This document shows positions 17,612-26,867 of a DNA stretch of 64,000 nucleotides, piece by piece. The notes beneath the pieces were generated by a model, which had not been told where the DNA came from, did not search any database, and saw nothing but the letters and a program-made list of their open reading frames with translations. The stretch's first letter is position 1; each line of letters begins with the position of its first letter. Source of the DNA: JANQIO01 sp038746745. GTDB taxonomy: Bacteria > Pseudomonadota > Gammaproteobacteria > Pseudomonadales > Halieaceae. Made by a program: the position numbers and the translations under genes. The stretch is from assembly GCA_038746745.1 (NCBI GenBank), contig JBCDKJ010000004.1:1-64000 (forward strand), given 5' to 3'.

Positions 17612-20179
17612 ATGTCAGGTACCTGCATTTTCACAATCGTGTCACGCAACTATCTGCACTATGCGAGAACGCTGATGCACAGCGTGGAAGCATTTGCGCC
17701 AGGCGCGAGCCGAGTTGTGGGGCTGTGCGACGAACGCGGCAGTGTCGAATTCAGCGCGGAGAACTTCGACATACTGGATATGCGCTCCCTGGATATCCCT
17801 GAGATCGACAAGTTCATCTTTCGCTACACCATTCTTGAGCTGAACACCGCGATAAAGCCCTACGTCATCACGGCGCTTTTCCAGCAGGGTTTCGACAAGG
17901 TGATCTACTTCGACCCGGACATTCGCCTGTTTCGATCTCTGGACTCCATGATCGCGCTGCTGGACGAGCACCAGATGCTACTGACGCCACACCTCACCGG
18001 ACCGCTGGATGACAACCGGCTACCCAGCGAACTCAATATCCTGGTAAGCGGTAGCTACAACCTGGGCTACATAGGCTTGCGCAACACGCCAGACATGCAG
18101 CGCTTTACGCGCTGGTGGGAGCAGAAGCTCTACACAGACTGTGTGGTGGACCTGGAGCGCGGCCTGTTCGTGGATCAAAAATGGATGGACCTCGCGCCCG
18201 GGATGTATCCGGGCGTACATATCGAGCGCAGCCCGGGCTGGAATGTGGCGTACTGGAATCTGAAACACAGAACGCTAACCGAAGACGCCACCGGTATTCA
18301 GGTCAACGGTGAGCCGCTGCTGTTTTTCCACTTCTCCGGGTTTTCAGGCACTGTCAAAACCCTGAGCAAGCACCAGGACCGTTACAGCAAGCAGTCGGCC
18401 GGGCCAGTGGTAGAAAAGCTCTGCGTGGACTACGCCAGGTGCCTGGAGGATAACGGGCAGACTGAGGCGCTTCGGCTGCCCTATCACTATGGGCGCTTCG
18501 CAGATGGCACACTTATACCAGACTTTGCCCGCTATATTTATAGAGATGATTACGACTGGGAGTCGAGCCAGGATAATCCCTACGAAGCTAAGGGCTGTGC
18601 TAACTATCTGGAGTATCTCAATGAGCCGATTGAGTTAGGAGGTCGCAGGATCCCCTGGATAACGCGTATTGCCTACAAACTTTATCGGGCACGTCCAGAC
18701 TTGCAAGAGGCCTTCCCCGACCTTCGCGGCGCCTATGGCAAACGCTTTGCCGACTGGTATGTGCAAAGCGCCGCTGAACAGGCAGGGTTCGAAGACCACT
18801 TTATTGCGCCTGTGCGGGAGGCACTGCGTGCACTGGGTACTGCCGACACTGAAGGATCTCTGCCGCAGCGCGCCAGACGTCGATTCAACGGCTTGCTGTA
18901 TCGCGCAGCGTGGCGCTACCGACATCTTGTGCGGCCCTTTATTCCGCCGTCATTGAGACATCGAGTTCACGTACGGTTGGTGGACAGCGTTGCGCGGCAG
19001 ACTGCAGAGAGTGCAGAGACCGCAGAGAGTGCCGCGCGTAGCGGTGTAAACCCCGACCTGCCCTGGGGCATCAACCTTTACGGCTATCTCCAGGCTGAGA
19101 GCGGTATCGGACAGTCTGCTCGCGCCAGCATTCATTCGATTCTGGCTGCGGATATTCCCCTGTCCGCTATCGACTTCCGTGAGGGAAACGTCTCACGAAT
19201 GGAAGCGGAGATTCCGTCCGGGCTGACGACGGAGCCGAGGTATAACACCAACCTCTTTCACATTAATGCGGACGAGACCGTCAATGCCCTACGGCACTTG
19301 GGGGAGGATGTCTTGCGGGGGCATTACAACATTGGCTACTGGGCCTGGGAACTCCCGGAGTTCCCAGACCGTTGGCTGCCCGCCATTGCACTGCTGGATG
19401 AAATCTGGGTGCCATCGGAATTCTGTCGGGATGCCATCGCTGCAAAGGCCGACATTCCGGTGACCTGTTTACCCCACAGCGTGATCGCCCCAGCCACCCC
19501 TGCTGTTGCAGATCGGAGCAAATTTGGTCTGCCACCGGAAGGCCTGTTGTTTCTTACCATGTACGACGCGCTCAGCGTACCCGAACGCAAAAACCCCGAA
19601 GGTGCGATTGAAGCCTTCCTGCGCAGCAAACGAGAGCGAGAACTTAACGCGCACCTGATTATCAAGGTTAGCAATCTGGATCAATCACCGGACCACGGGG
19701 ACGCCTTGCGCGGTCTCGTGGACGCTGAACCCACGCTGCATTTACTGGAAGGCTATCTCACCCGCCGGGATATCGAGCAGTTGATTGCCACCGCAGACGT
19801 ATTCCTGTCTCTGCATCGCTCAGAGGGCTTTGGCCTTGGTCTGGCAGAGGCCATGCTGCAGGGCAAAGTAGCAATCGCGACCGCCTGGTCAGGCAATCTG
19901 GAATTTATGACATCCGCCAACTCTATGCTGGTGCGCAGCGAGCCGACCAGCATACAGCGAAGCATTGGGCCTTACGACGCCGGGCAGCACTGGGCAGAGC
20001 CGGATCTCGATCACGCTGCAGAGCTTATCAACCGGCTCGATAGCGACACCAACCTGGCACACACTCTCGGGGAAGCCGCCAGCGTAACGCTACACCGCGA
20101 CTTCTCCCCTGCCGCCATAGGCCAGCGTATTGCTGAGCGCCTGTCAGCCATCGAGGGTAACCAGAGGGCAGTGGGCTAA
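17612..20179 (+). CDS. Double glycosyltransferase (GT-A-like domain fused to GT4 domain)
   Basis: The 855-residue cytoplasmic protein has two catalytic halves. Residues about 1-290 look like a GT-A fold: MSGTCIFTIVSRNYLHYARTL, a DxD-type YFDPDIRLF with DPD at 101-103, and LVSGSYNLGYIGLRN. Residues about 480-850 form a GT4 enzyme: GINLYGYLQAESGIGQSAR, FLTMYDALSVPERKNPEGAIEAF and SLHRSEGFGLGLAEAM. A helical, Ala/Glu/Ser-rich linker at about 420-475 joins them. Such proteins may add two sugars in turn to a growing glycan. Acceptor and donors are unknown. Confidence 0.85.
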   Translation: MSGTCIFTIVSRNYLHYARTLMHSVEAFAPGASRVVGLCDERGSVEFSAENFDILDMRSLDIPEIDKFIFRYTILELNTAIKPYVITALFQQGFDKVIYFDPDIRLFRSLDSMIALLDEHQMLLTPHLTGPLDDNRLPSELNILVSGSYNLGYIGLRNTPDMQRFTRWWEQKLYTDCVVDLERGLFVDQKWMDLAPGMYPGVHIERSPGWNVAYWNLKHRTLTEDATGIQVNGEPLLFFHFSGFSGTVKTLSKHQDRYSKQSAGPVVEKLCVDYARCLEDNGQTEALRLPYHYGRFADGTLIPDFARYIYRDDYDWESSQDNPYEAKGCANYLEYLNEPIELGGRRIPWITRIAYKLYRARPDLQEAFPDLRGAYGKRFADWYVQSAAEQAGFEDHFIAPVREALRALGTADTEGSLPQRARRRFNGLLYRAAWRYRHLVRPFIPPSLRHRVHVRLVDSVARQTAESAETAESAARSGVNPDLPWGINLYGYLQAESGIGQSARASIHSILAADIPLSAIDFREGNVSRMEAEIPSGLTTEPRYNTNLFHINADETVNALRHLGEDVLRGHYNIGYWAWELPEFPDRWLPAIALLDEIWVPSEFCRDAIAAKADIPVTCLPHSVIAPATPAVADRSKFGLPPEGLLFLTMYDALSVPERKNPEGAIEAFLRSKRERELNAHLIIKVSNLDQSPDHGDALRGLVDAEPTLHLLEGYLTRRDIEQLIATADVFLSLHRSEGFGLGLAEAMLQGKVAIATAWSGNLEFMTSANSMLVRSEPTSIQRSIGPYDAGQHWAEPDLDHAAELINRLDSDTNLAHTLGEAASVTLHRDFSPAAIGQRIAERLSAIEGNQRAVG

Positions 20180-20207
20180 GCCAATTCCCGAACAGGTATA
20201 CGCGCAC

Positions 20208-20972
20208 TCAACGCTGACGTAGCCAGGTGCCAAACGGGATGTCGGTCAATTTCGACAAGCGCCAGAGGTCTGGTACAAAACTCAGGCGTAATAGCCATGC
20301 GACGGCGGCAGGCGGCAATGCTGGCATACCCTGGTTGACTCGATCCTGCTCTATCGAAGCGTCGGCAGCGAGGCCTAGAAAGTCAAACACCCTGCAAAGC
20401 GTCGCGTCATGGTTTTTTTCCAGGTGCTCAGACAGCACCACCAGTAATTGCTCCCTTGGGAAGTGTGCAAATACGCGTTCAAGCTGCCTCGCATACAAGC
20501 CTCGGCTGCGGTAGCTGTTCTCCCGCAATGCTGAGTGTCTGGCCAATGGCGCCGTGTTCAGCCATAGCCTGAGAGGCTCTACCAGTAATGCGAGCCAGAA
20601 AGGCAGGTGCTCGAGACCACTGGCTCTGGCCATGCGGTAGTGTGACCAGGCTCTCGCGACTGGGTCTCGCAAGATAACGATCAGCTTCAGTTTTGGCTGC
20701 CACTGTCGCAACTGCGCTGGGACATCGGCCAGATAGAGGTAGATCGGCGTCGCCTCCCCTAGCGTCGTTTCAGACTGGAGGTGGGAAAAATATCCCCCGT
20801 AGTACTCATCAAGCGAACTGTCTGTCCACTGCCCCGCGTAGTCTTCATGATCAAAAGCATGTGCCTCTTTCGGCCTGGCCATAGCCACATCGGGGTGCTG
20901 CTCGAGAAAGTGCGTCAACGCTGAGGTTCCGCACTTTTGAGCACCCAGGATCATAAAGTCCAGTTTTTTCAC
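20208..20972 (-). CDS. Sulfotransferase family protein
   Basis: The protein has 254 residues from a GTG start. The PAPS-binding loop is ILGAQKCGTSALTHFLEQHP near the N-terminus; the 3'-phosphate motif is VILRDPVARAWSHY, and a Lys/Arg-rich tail completes the heparan-sulfotransferase-like layout. The frame stays open 219 bp further, but that part overlaps the gene at 20974 and is not family-like. A GAGG five bases before GTG 20972 and the one-base gap to the upstream stop support the chosen start. It probably sulfates the exported polysaccharide. Confidence 0.86.
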   Translation of the reverse strand: MKKLDFMILGAQKCGTSALTHFLEQHPDVAMARPKEAHAFDHEDYAGQWTDSSLDEYYGGYFSHLQSETTLGEATPIYLYLADVPAQLRQWQPKLKLIVILRDPVARAWSHYRMARASGLEHLPFWLALLVEPLRLWLNTAPLARHSALRENSYRSRGLYARQLERVFAHFPREQLLVVLSEHLEKNHDATLCRVFDFLGLAADASIEQDRVNQGMPALPPAAVAWLLRLSFVPDLWRLSKLTDIPFGTWLRQR

Positions 20973-20973
20973 A

Positions 20974-21819
20974 CTAGCCTCGCAACGCGTCAGCGCAGCT
21001 TTCAAGGTCGACCTCGGTGTACAGAGCCCGCCAACTGCCTTCCTGGTCAAGGAGCGCAGATAACAGAACACCAGCGTCAACGTCCCGGTAAAGATCACTG
21101 TCGTTGCGCGCGGAAAGCGTTGCATCGACAGTACCCTCAGCGCTGCAAGCCTGATACAGGGCCATACCACCGCTGTCGACAACGTCCTCATAGCGCACTA
21201 CTTGCTCAGCCGGCAGCGCCTGAATATAGCGCGCAAAAAACCAGTCCAGAATATCCACTTGTTTCTGCAGTGTGCTGGTCTCGCCCTTCAGCGTTTCACG
21301 CAAATCCACATCAAACTGTTCAGCTACCGGAACACGTCCGCGATTTACCGGCAGATCCACCGTATGCCATGAGGCCAGAACCGCGAGCGGATTCCGAACA
21401 ATAGCGACACAGCGGTAAAGCAGCGACAGTGGCTGTAACAGAGCAGTAAACAAGGCATTGTGTTTAACGAATAACTGAAAGGCTGGTGACAGCGACTTGT
21501 GTACGTGGATTTCACCCTGCTCTCCCTGTGGAGCGCGTAGCCCTGTGTCTGAGGCCGTCGCACTCACCCGAGCATCGCTAAGCTGTCCTGCAAAATGGGT
21601 ACTGGGTGCTTTCTGATCTCTCAGAACACTGCGCCGTATGTCACTAATGCGTGTATCGACATAGCTGACCGCGTCATTCAAACAATCAAGCGACCGAATT
21701 TCATCGAGCCGCAGCGGCTCAGACAGCGCCAGTGCATCGTGGCCACCGTCCAACAGCCTGCAGGCGAGCGAGGTACCAGATCTCGGCACACCAGTAAGAA
21801 GCACCGTATTCGTCTTCAC
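20974..21819 (-). CDS. Sulfotransferase-like P-loop protein
   Basis: The 281-residue protein has LLTGVPRSGTSLACRLLDGG (PAPS loop, about 7-26) and CVAIVRNPLAVLASWHTVD (3'-phosphate binding). It is distinct in sequence from the sulfotransferase next to it. It overlaps the upstream glycosyltransferase by four bases (ATGA) and is one base from the downstream sulfotransferase, so the three form a tight unit. Substrate unknown; a glycan is the natural guess from context. Confidence 0.82.
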   Translation of the reverse strand: MKTNTVLLTGVPRSGTSLACRLLDGGHDALALSEPLRLDEIRSLDCLNDAVSYVDTRISDIRRSVLRDQKAPSTHFAGQLSDARVSATASDTGLRAPQGEQGEIHVHKSLSPAFQLFVKHNALFTALLQPLSLLYRCVAIVRNPLAVLASWHTVDLPVNRGRVPVAEQFDVDLRETLKGETSTLQKQVDILDWFFARYIQALPAEQVVRYEDVVDSGGMALYQACSAEGTVDATLSARNDSDLYRDVDAGVLLSALLDQEGSWRALYTEVDLESCADALRG

Positions 21820-22757
21820 CAGACCGCGTCCAGATCTTCCAGAATGCCGTGAAACGTCTCACGCTCATGGGTCAAACCGTGCCGGGAAACCTGTGCCTCG
21901 GCATTGCTCAGGATGCGTTCACCAGCCTCCGTGTCCAATACAGCCTCAGCCTGTTCAAGCGCGGCCACTATGCTGGCAACGTCAGAAGAGGGCATCAGAC
22001 AGGTATCCTCATGGCGGCAAAAACCGCGATTCCCCACGCAGTCGGGCACAACCACCAGACAACCCAGGGCCATAGCCTCCAGCGCAGGGAGGTAAAAGCC
22101 CTCGGTGCTATGGGGAAGCAATACAGCGATCTTTGCTAAGCCCATCGCTGACAACACCGTTGCTCTGGGTGTGTGCTTCGTGTGGCAAAGCGGTGTATGT
22201 CCGGACGCGCTTAAAGCATCACAGAGTGCTTGCGCCAGTTCCGGCTGTTTGTTGCCGAGAATGTAGACCGACTCTGTTTTGCGCGGTTGCAGATGACGCT
22301 TAACCGCGTCGATGTCTATGCCGTTGGGGATCACGAAGGTTGGACCATTAACACGTCCGGTATCGAGTATTGCGCTTTCGACCTCTGCACTGACACAGAT
22401 ACGGATAGCCCGCTGCGTCAGAAAAGGATAGACATCAGACGATGGCTCTGCATGACGTACGTGCTGGATCAGGTTAATCACCGGAATACCCTCAGTCCGA
22501 GACTCATCCAGGTACAGTCGCCAGTCGATTCCTGCAAGAAATATGAGATCCGCTTGCCCCGGAGCATAGCGCGCTGTGGCATGCGAAGCCCGGTCTCGCC
22601 AGATCGACTCGGTGATGTCGATTGAGCCGGGGTTCCAGAAGATCCGTGCGTCCCAGCCGCGAGCGGCTTGCAGGTGCATAAAGTAGTCAAGGACCTTCTG
22701 ATGGCCACCTGAATACTCTTGATATCGCCTGCTAAAAAGCGCTGTACGTGTTGTCAT
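21816..22757 (-). CDS. Glycosyltransferase, GT4-like
   Basis: The 313-residue protein has a short N-terminal half (SRRYQEYSGGHQKVLDYFMH, like the Gly-rich acceptor loop) and a donor half with FVIPNGIDIDAVKRHL and LPHSTEGFYLPALEAMALG (EGFYLPALE, a GT4-type E-x7-E). This is shorter than a standard GT4 (about 370), with a reduced acceptor domain. First gene of the three-gene minus-strand unit with the two sulfotransferases. It diverges from the fucosyltransferase-like gene across 151 bp. Confidence 0.82.
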   Translation of the reverse strand: MTTRTALFSRRYQEYSGGHQKVLDYFMHLQAARGWDARIFWNPGSIDITESIWRDRASHATARYAPGQADLIFLAGIDWRLYLDESRTEGIPVINLIQHVRHAEPSSDVYPFLTQRAIRICVSAEVESAILDTGRVNGPTFVIPNGIDIDAVKRHLQPRKTESVYILGNKQPELAQALCDALSASGHTPLCHTKHTPRATVLSAMGLAKIAVLLPHSTEGFYLPALEAMALGCLVVVPDCVGNRGFCRHEDTCLMPSSDVASIVAALEQAEAVLDTEAGERILSNAEAQVSRHGLTHERETFHGILEDLDAVW

Positions 22758-22908
22758 GGCGCGATTATTCTACGCGATCTTTTCCGATGAGATATCCGAG
22801 GGCAAGCTGCGGGTGAAAACTTAGTGAGCATGCCACACGCTTAATCCCAAACAGCGACATCAGCGAAACTTCTCTTTGAGACAGGCCTTCTGTTGGGCGA
22901 GAAACAGT

Positions 22909-24150
22909 ATGACAGCCTTCTTTACCATAAAAACGCAAACACAGGGTTTTACCGATCAGCTGATGCAATTCAGTGCGTTTTATAAGCTCGGGCGATCGCT
23001 AGGCTTTACGTTTATCTACTCTCCATTGATATCGCACCGTAGCAGGCCACTAGTAGGAAGAGCACAGAACAACACTCGGGATGTTGCGCACCATGATCAT
23101 GAGGACATATTTACGTTCCTCGGCTTTAACGAACACTTCGAGAACCAGATGTACTCCGCTGATGATGAGCTCTTGCAAAGCATAGAGATAGAGTTAAGCG
23201 ATAGCATCCTGCAAGCCGAGCATATCGAAGACTATTCGGGCTTAAAGTCTTACGTGAAACAGAAAGTACTAGACAGTTCGAGAGATCACGACAGATACCC
23301 TCTTGTCATTCTGCGGCTTGAACGTAAGGTCCCACCTCTCGGGAAAGGGAAGCGCGCCTTCTTTTCCATCATACATAATGCTGTCACCACCCTGCCAGAC
23401 GAGCTAAATTTCCGCTCGCTCTACGACAGAAGACGGCAAGATCACCACGTCGATAGCGCTTTCCCTGATGATGGGCGCATAAAACTCCTGCTGCATATCA
23501 GGCAAGGGGACACGAGTTTCATTCAGACTCCGTGGGACACATACATACCGGTTGACGGTAGAAGACCAGACTATCTTATCGAGCAAAGTGACTATTCAGT
23601 GCTCAAGACAGCTTTTTCCAATAACTTTGTTGATTCAATTTTCGATCCTGAAGACTACGTGGAATTCGTGCAGAGGCTTTTAGCCCGCTTTGAGCACACT
23701 GCCTTTTCAGTTCGCACATTCTCGGATGGCTACCAACGCGCTTTTGCGATTCTTAAAGAGAACATTGCAAAGCTGCAAATCAGCTCTAAGGGAAAAGCTG
23801 AGCTTCTGGCGTGCGAGCACGAATATGATCGCAAAAAATTCATGATACTCGATGAAATAGCAGACAGCCGGAGCCAAATCGGCGAGTCGCTCACAAACCT
23901 ACACTGCTTGATACAATCTGCGCTGGAGGCAGACATACTCTTGGTTGCTGCTCAGCAACGAATGTTGCCGAAGCTTGTGAGTCTGTACTGCAATGAAAAA
24001 CACCCGGTCGTGATCGTACTGTACAGAATGCAGCCGCCAAACTATGGCGACCTCATAAAAAATCATACACAGCGCTTTGTTTACACCAATATCGATGATC
24101 CAGACTTTGAACGTATCGGCGAGGCACTCACTAGGCTAAAAAAGGCTTGA
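22909..24150 (+). CDS. Possible fucosyltransferase-like protein (HxRxGD motif)
   Basis: The 413-residue protein has no confident family. It contains LLLHIRQGDTSF (HIRQGD at about 196-201), the HxRxGD-type motif of GDP-fucose transferases (GT11/GT23/O-FucT superfamily). An N-terminal GFTDQLMQFSAFYKLGRSLGF resembles the glycine/Asn-Gln N-terminal motif of those enzymes. The frame opens with a TTG at 22876, but the ATG at 22909 gives the natural N-terminus. Base composition is clearly more AT-rich than the housekeeping genes, suggesting acquisition. It stands alone on the plus strand between two minus-strand genes. Confidence 0.55.
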   Translation: MTAFFTIKTQTQGFTDQLMQFSAFYKLGRSLGFTFIYSPLISHRSRPLVGRAQNNTRDVAHHDHEDIFTFLGFNEHFENQMYSADDELLQSIEIELSDSILQAEHIEDYSGLKSYVKQKVLDSSRDHDRYPLVILRLERKVPPLGKGKRAFFSIIHNAVTTLPDELNFRSLYDRRRQDHHVDSAFPDDGRIKLLLHIRQGDTSFIQTPWDTYIPVDGRRPDYLIEQSDYSVLKTAFSNNFVDSIFDPEDYVEFVQRLLARFEHTAFSVRTFSDGYQRAFAILKENIAKLQISSKGKAELLACEHEYDRKKFMILDEIADSRSQIGESLTNLHCLIQSALEADILLVAAQQRMLPKLVSLYCNEKHPVVIVLYRMQPPNYGDLIKNHTQRFVYTNIDDPDFERIGEALTRLKKA

Positions 24151-24168
24151 TAGCATGGCCAAACTGGA

Positions 24169-24945
24169 TCAAATACGTACCGGCATATCGTCAAGGGCAG
24201 CGTTAATCAGACCGATATTCTTTTCCCTGCGCGCCTTCAACGAGTCAAGCGCTCTTGCTAAGGTATCACCCTCGGCCCATTCAAGGCTGCCTCTAAAATC
24301 CAATCGCCTGGGAATGTAAGTGGCATACACCTGATACAAAATTGGTGACGTCATGTAGTGGCCTGGGTCAGTAACGTCAAACAGTGTGAAACCCTGACTC
24401 TCCATATAAGAAGTAAAGGCAGCAAAGGTGGTATCTGCGCTAAAAAGCTGCAGCTCAGCGACCACAACATTAGTGACTTTAAGGGTCTCCGTAGCGCCCT
24501 GCATAGCTTTAAGCTCATTTCCTTGCAGATCCAGGTGCACATATAAAGGCCCTTGCCAATTCCTTTCTTCGCGCAGGCTGTCCAGCATTCTGCAAGGCAC
24601 TCTCCTTGTAACGTAGCCCTCCTGTTCTCCCTGCGCACCATCAACATGGGTATTGTAGGCGTTTGGATCAACATGGATATCAATCTCACCATCATGATCA
24701 CTGATAGCAGCTACGGCGTAGTCTGCGTCAATACGTTCCACAAACCGCCGATACAACACCTCGTTTTCTTCCATACAGTCGAGAAACACCTGCTTCGTAT
24801 TTGGGAACAGGCCATAGTGCTGCCGCGTCAGGCAAAGGATTCCTTCTGCGGCGCCAACATCTATGACAGAGTCAACACTTATGCCATGTTTCTGCAGAAG
24901 CACTAGGCTGGCTAAATAGGTATTCCGTGGAACTTCTTGCGCCAT
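24169..24945 (-). CDS. FkbM family methyltransferase
   Basis: The 258-residue SAM-dependent methyltransferase has motif I, SVIDVGAAEGILCLTRQ (about 26-42), an acidic second strand, FLDCMEENEVLY, and the FkbM-type YVHLDLQGNELKAMQGA (about 134-150). FkbM proteins O-methylate sugars or polyketides; here a glycan hydroxyl is likely. It converges with the preceding plus-strand gene (18 bp apart). Divergent rfbG lies 318 bp away. Confidence 0.88.
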   Translation of the reverse strand: MAQEVPRNTYLASLVLLQKHGISVDSVIDVGAAEGILCLTRQHYGLFPNTKQVFLDCMEENEVLYRRFVERIDADYAVAAISDHDGEIDIHVDPNAYNTHVDGAQGEQEGYVTRRVPCRMLDSLREERNWQGPLYVHLDLQGNELKAMQGATETLKVTNVVVAELQLFSADTTFAAFTSYMESQGFTLFDVTDPGHYMTSPILYQVYATYIPRRLDFRGSLEWAEGDTLARALDSLKARREKNIGLINAALDDMPVRI

Positions 24946-25263
24946 ACTTTACCTCAAGCAATGCTCATAAGATTTTCAAACACTTTCAATGGTAAACCGT
25001 AATGAGAAGGACGCCCAAATTGCAGAGTCTCTTAGGTCAAGTGAATTCGTAAGGAGATTCACTAGAACTTTCTGGTGGGGAGAAAGCGCTGAACGCTTGC
25101 ATCAATACATACTGCTTGGCCTTCAATATCGTGTCGCATCTATAAGGCTCCTACATTTAGCGGGAGGATGCTGTTACTATCCGCCGTACGAAAGTTCACC
25201 TGAAAGCTCTTCTACCGACACCACTCTCCAGGCGAAGAAAGCAAGAATCTTCTAAACAACAAT
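24946..25263. other. Divergent intergenic region before rfbG; nothing convincing inside
   Basis: This 318-bp AT-rich stretch separates the FkbM gene from rfbG and must hold the promoters of both. An 88-codon plus-strand frame (24989-25255) ends 9 bp before rfbG. It lacks a good ribosome-binding site and resembles nothing I know, so I do not call it a gene. No strong -35/-10 pair was identified. Confidence 0.4.
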
Positions 25264-26316
25264 ATGGGTTTTTGGCAAGGAAAAAGGGTTGTCGTTACGG
25301 GGCATACTGGTTTCAAGGGCGCGTGGCTAACCCTTTGGCTGCGAGAGATGGAAGCGGATGTTCTCGGGATAGCGCTGGACCCGTTTGAAGAAGGGATATA
25401 TACCAAGGCACGCATTGAGACAGGTATTTCTGACACCAGGCTGGACATAAGGCAAGGCGAACCGCTCAAAGATGCCATCGCGGCTTTCAGGCCTGACGTC
25501 GTTTTCCATCTCGCAGCGCAATCACTGGTTCGTGAGTCCTACAGAGATCCAGTAACTACCTACGAGACTAACGTACTTGGCACACTCAATGTGTTGGAAG
25601 CCGTCCGAGCCTGCTCCAGCATCCGCGCTTCGGTAATGGTCACCTCCGACAAATGTTATGAGAACACGGAGACGGGCGAACCGTTCACTGAGAAGGACCC
25701 CATGGGGGGCCACGACCCCTACAGCAGCAGCAAGGGGTGTATGGAACTTCTGGTGGCTTCTTACTTTAAGTCTTTTTTATCAGACCCAGGGAAAACCGCC
25801 GGGCTCGCAACGGCACGCGCCGGCAACGTGATTGGTGGTGGCGACGTTGCTGAAGACCGGCTTATTCCTGATCTAATTCGACAGAGCTCTGAAAGCGGTT
25901 CGGTACTGATTCGCAATCCAAAGGCAGTGCGCCCCTGGCAACATGTGCTTGAGCCACTCAGTGGATACCTACTGTTAGCAGAAAGACTTTGGGGTGCACC
26001 CGCTGAGTTCTCAGAGGCATGGAACTTTGGACCAGATGACGTAGATATGGTCCCCGTCCAACGCATCGTGGAGCGATTTACAGAGCTCTATCCTGGAGAT
26101 ATCAACTGGCGGCACCAGAAGGGTGACGAACCTCATGAGGCGGAACTGCTGAGGCTTGACTGCCTGAAGGCAAAGCAGCGGCTCGGATGGTACCCACGAT
26201 GGGGAATAGACCAGGCGCTAGAAAAGATCGTCGAATGGTGGGTTGCTTGTGATGCTGGGAAAGACATGCGTACCCTTGCCACTCAACAGATACAGCAGTA
26301 CGAAGACGCAAGGTGA
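25264..26316 (+). CDS. rfbG: CDP-glucose 4,6-dehydratase
   Basis: Converts CDP-glucose to CDP-4-keto-6-deoxyglucose, the branch point for CDP-deoxysugars. The 350-residue extended SDR has the NAD loop TGHTGFKGAWL (12-22), the family-specific SDKCYEN and the catalytic YSSSK (153-157). The late block RPWQHVLEPLSGYL is diagnostic of RfbG. It is the first of a seven-gene plus-strand run that ends at rfbF, and its stop overlaps the next gene as GTGA. Confidence 0.96.
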   Translation: MGFWQGKRVVVTGHTGFKGAWLTLWLREMEADVLGIALDPFEEGIYTKARIETGISDTRLDIRQGEPLKDAIAAFRPDVVFHLAAQSLVRESYRDPVTTYETNVLGTLNVLEAVRACSSIRASVMVTSDKCYENTETGEPFTEKDPMGGHDPYSSSKGCMELLVASYFKSFLSDPGKTAGLATARAGNVIGGGDVAEDRLIPDLIRQSSESGSVLIRNPKAVRPWQHVLEPLSGYLLLAERLWGAPAEFSEAWNFGPDDVDMVPVQRIVERFTELYPGDINWRHQKGDEPHEAELLRLDCLKAKQRLGWYPRWGIDQALEKIVEWWVACDAGKDMRTLATQQIQQYEDAR

Positions 26317-26864
26317 AAATAGACGAAACACCATTGCAAGGATTACGCGTCGCCGAGTTATCTCCGATCTCTGATCACAGGGGAAGCTTCATGCGCGCCT
26401 TCTGTGATCAAACGCTTGAAGAATCTCTCGAAGGTCGGGTTATTCGCCAGATCAATCACTCTCGAACCTCGGCCGTCGGTGCGTTGCGCGGGCTGCACTA
26501 TCAGATTCGACCGTATGCGGAGATGAAGATGATTCGTTGCATCCGCGGCGCAGTTTACGATGTAGCAGTCGATATTCGCGCCGACTCACAGACATTTTTG
26601 CAGCATTATGCGATGACGCTCTCAGCCAACAATCATTACATGATGATTATCCCGGAAGGTTTTGCTCATGGATTCCAGTCACTGGAAGCCAACAGTGAAC
26701 TGCTCTATATACATACTGCGCCCTATGCTAAGGACTACGAGGAGGGATTGCGCTTCGACGACCCTGCGCTAGAGATAGAGTGGCCTCTGCCGGTTAGCGA
26801 CATATCTGCACGTGACTTGGCGCATCCCGTTACCACACCGAACTTTTCCGGAATTGAGATCTAG
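26313..26864 (+). CDS. NDP-4-keto-6-deoxyhexose 3,5-epimerase (RmlC family)
   Basis: The 183-residue cupin has RGSFMRAF, the active-site RGLHYQ, GAVYDVAVDIR and PEGFAHGFQSLE, all RmlC/RfbC hallmarks. In this setting it most likely works on the CDP-4-keto sugar made by RfbG rather than on dTDP-4-keto-rhamnose, because no rmlA/B/D genes are nearby. The GTG start (26313) overlaps the rfbG stop by four bases. The Tyr of the catalytic His/Tyr set is probably in LLYIHTAPY. Confidence 0.88.
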   Translation: MKIDETPLQGLRVAELSPISDHRGSFMRAFCDQTLEESLEGRVIRQINHSRTSAVGALRGLHYQIRPYAEMKMIRCIRGAVYDVAVDIRADSQTFLQHYAMTLSANNHYMMIIPEGFAHGFQSLEANSELLYIHTAPYAKDYEEGLRFDDPALEIEWPLPVSDISARDLAHPVTTPNFSGIEI

Positions 26865-26867
26865 ACG

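Noticed and set aside
20973..21191. 73-residue N-terminal extension of the sulfotransferase at 20208
   Set aside because: It overlaps the neighbouring gene; a GTG with a good GAGG site one base after that gene's stop is a better start.
24989..25255. 88-codon plus-strand frame just before rfbG
   Set aside because: No recognisable domain, weak start context and no family resemblance; reported as intergenic.
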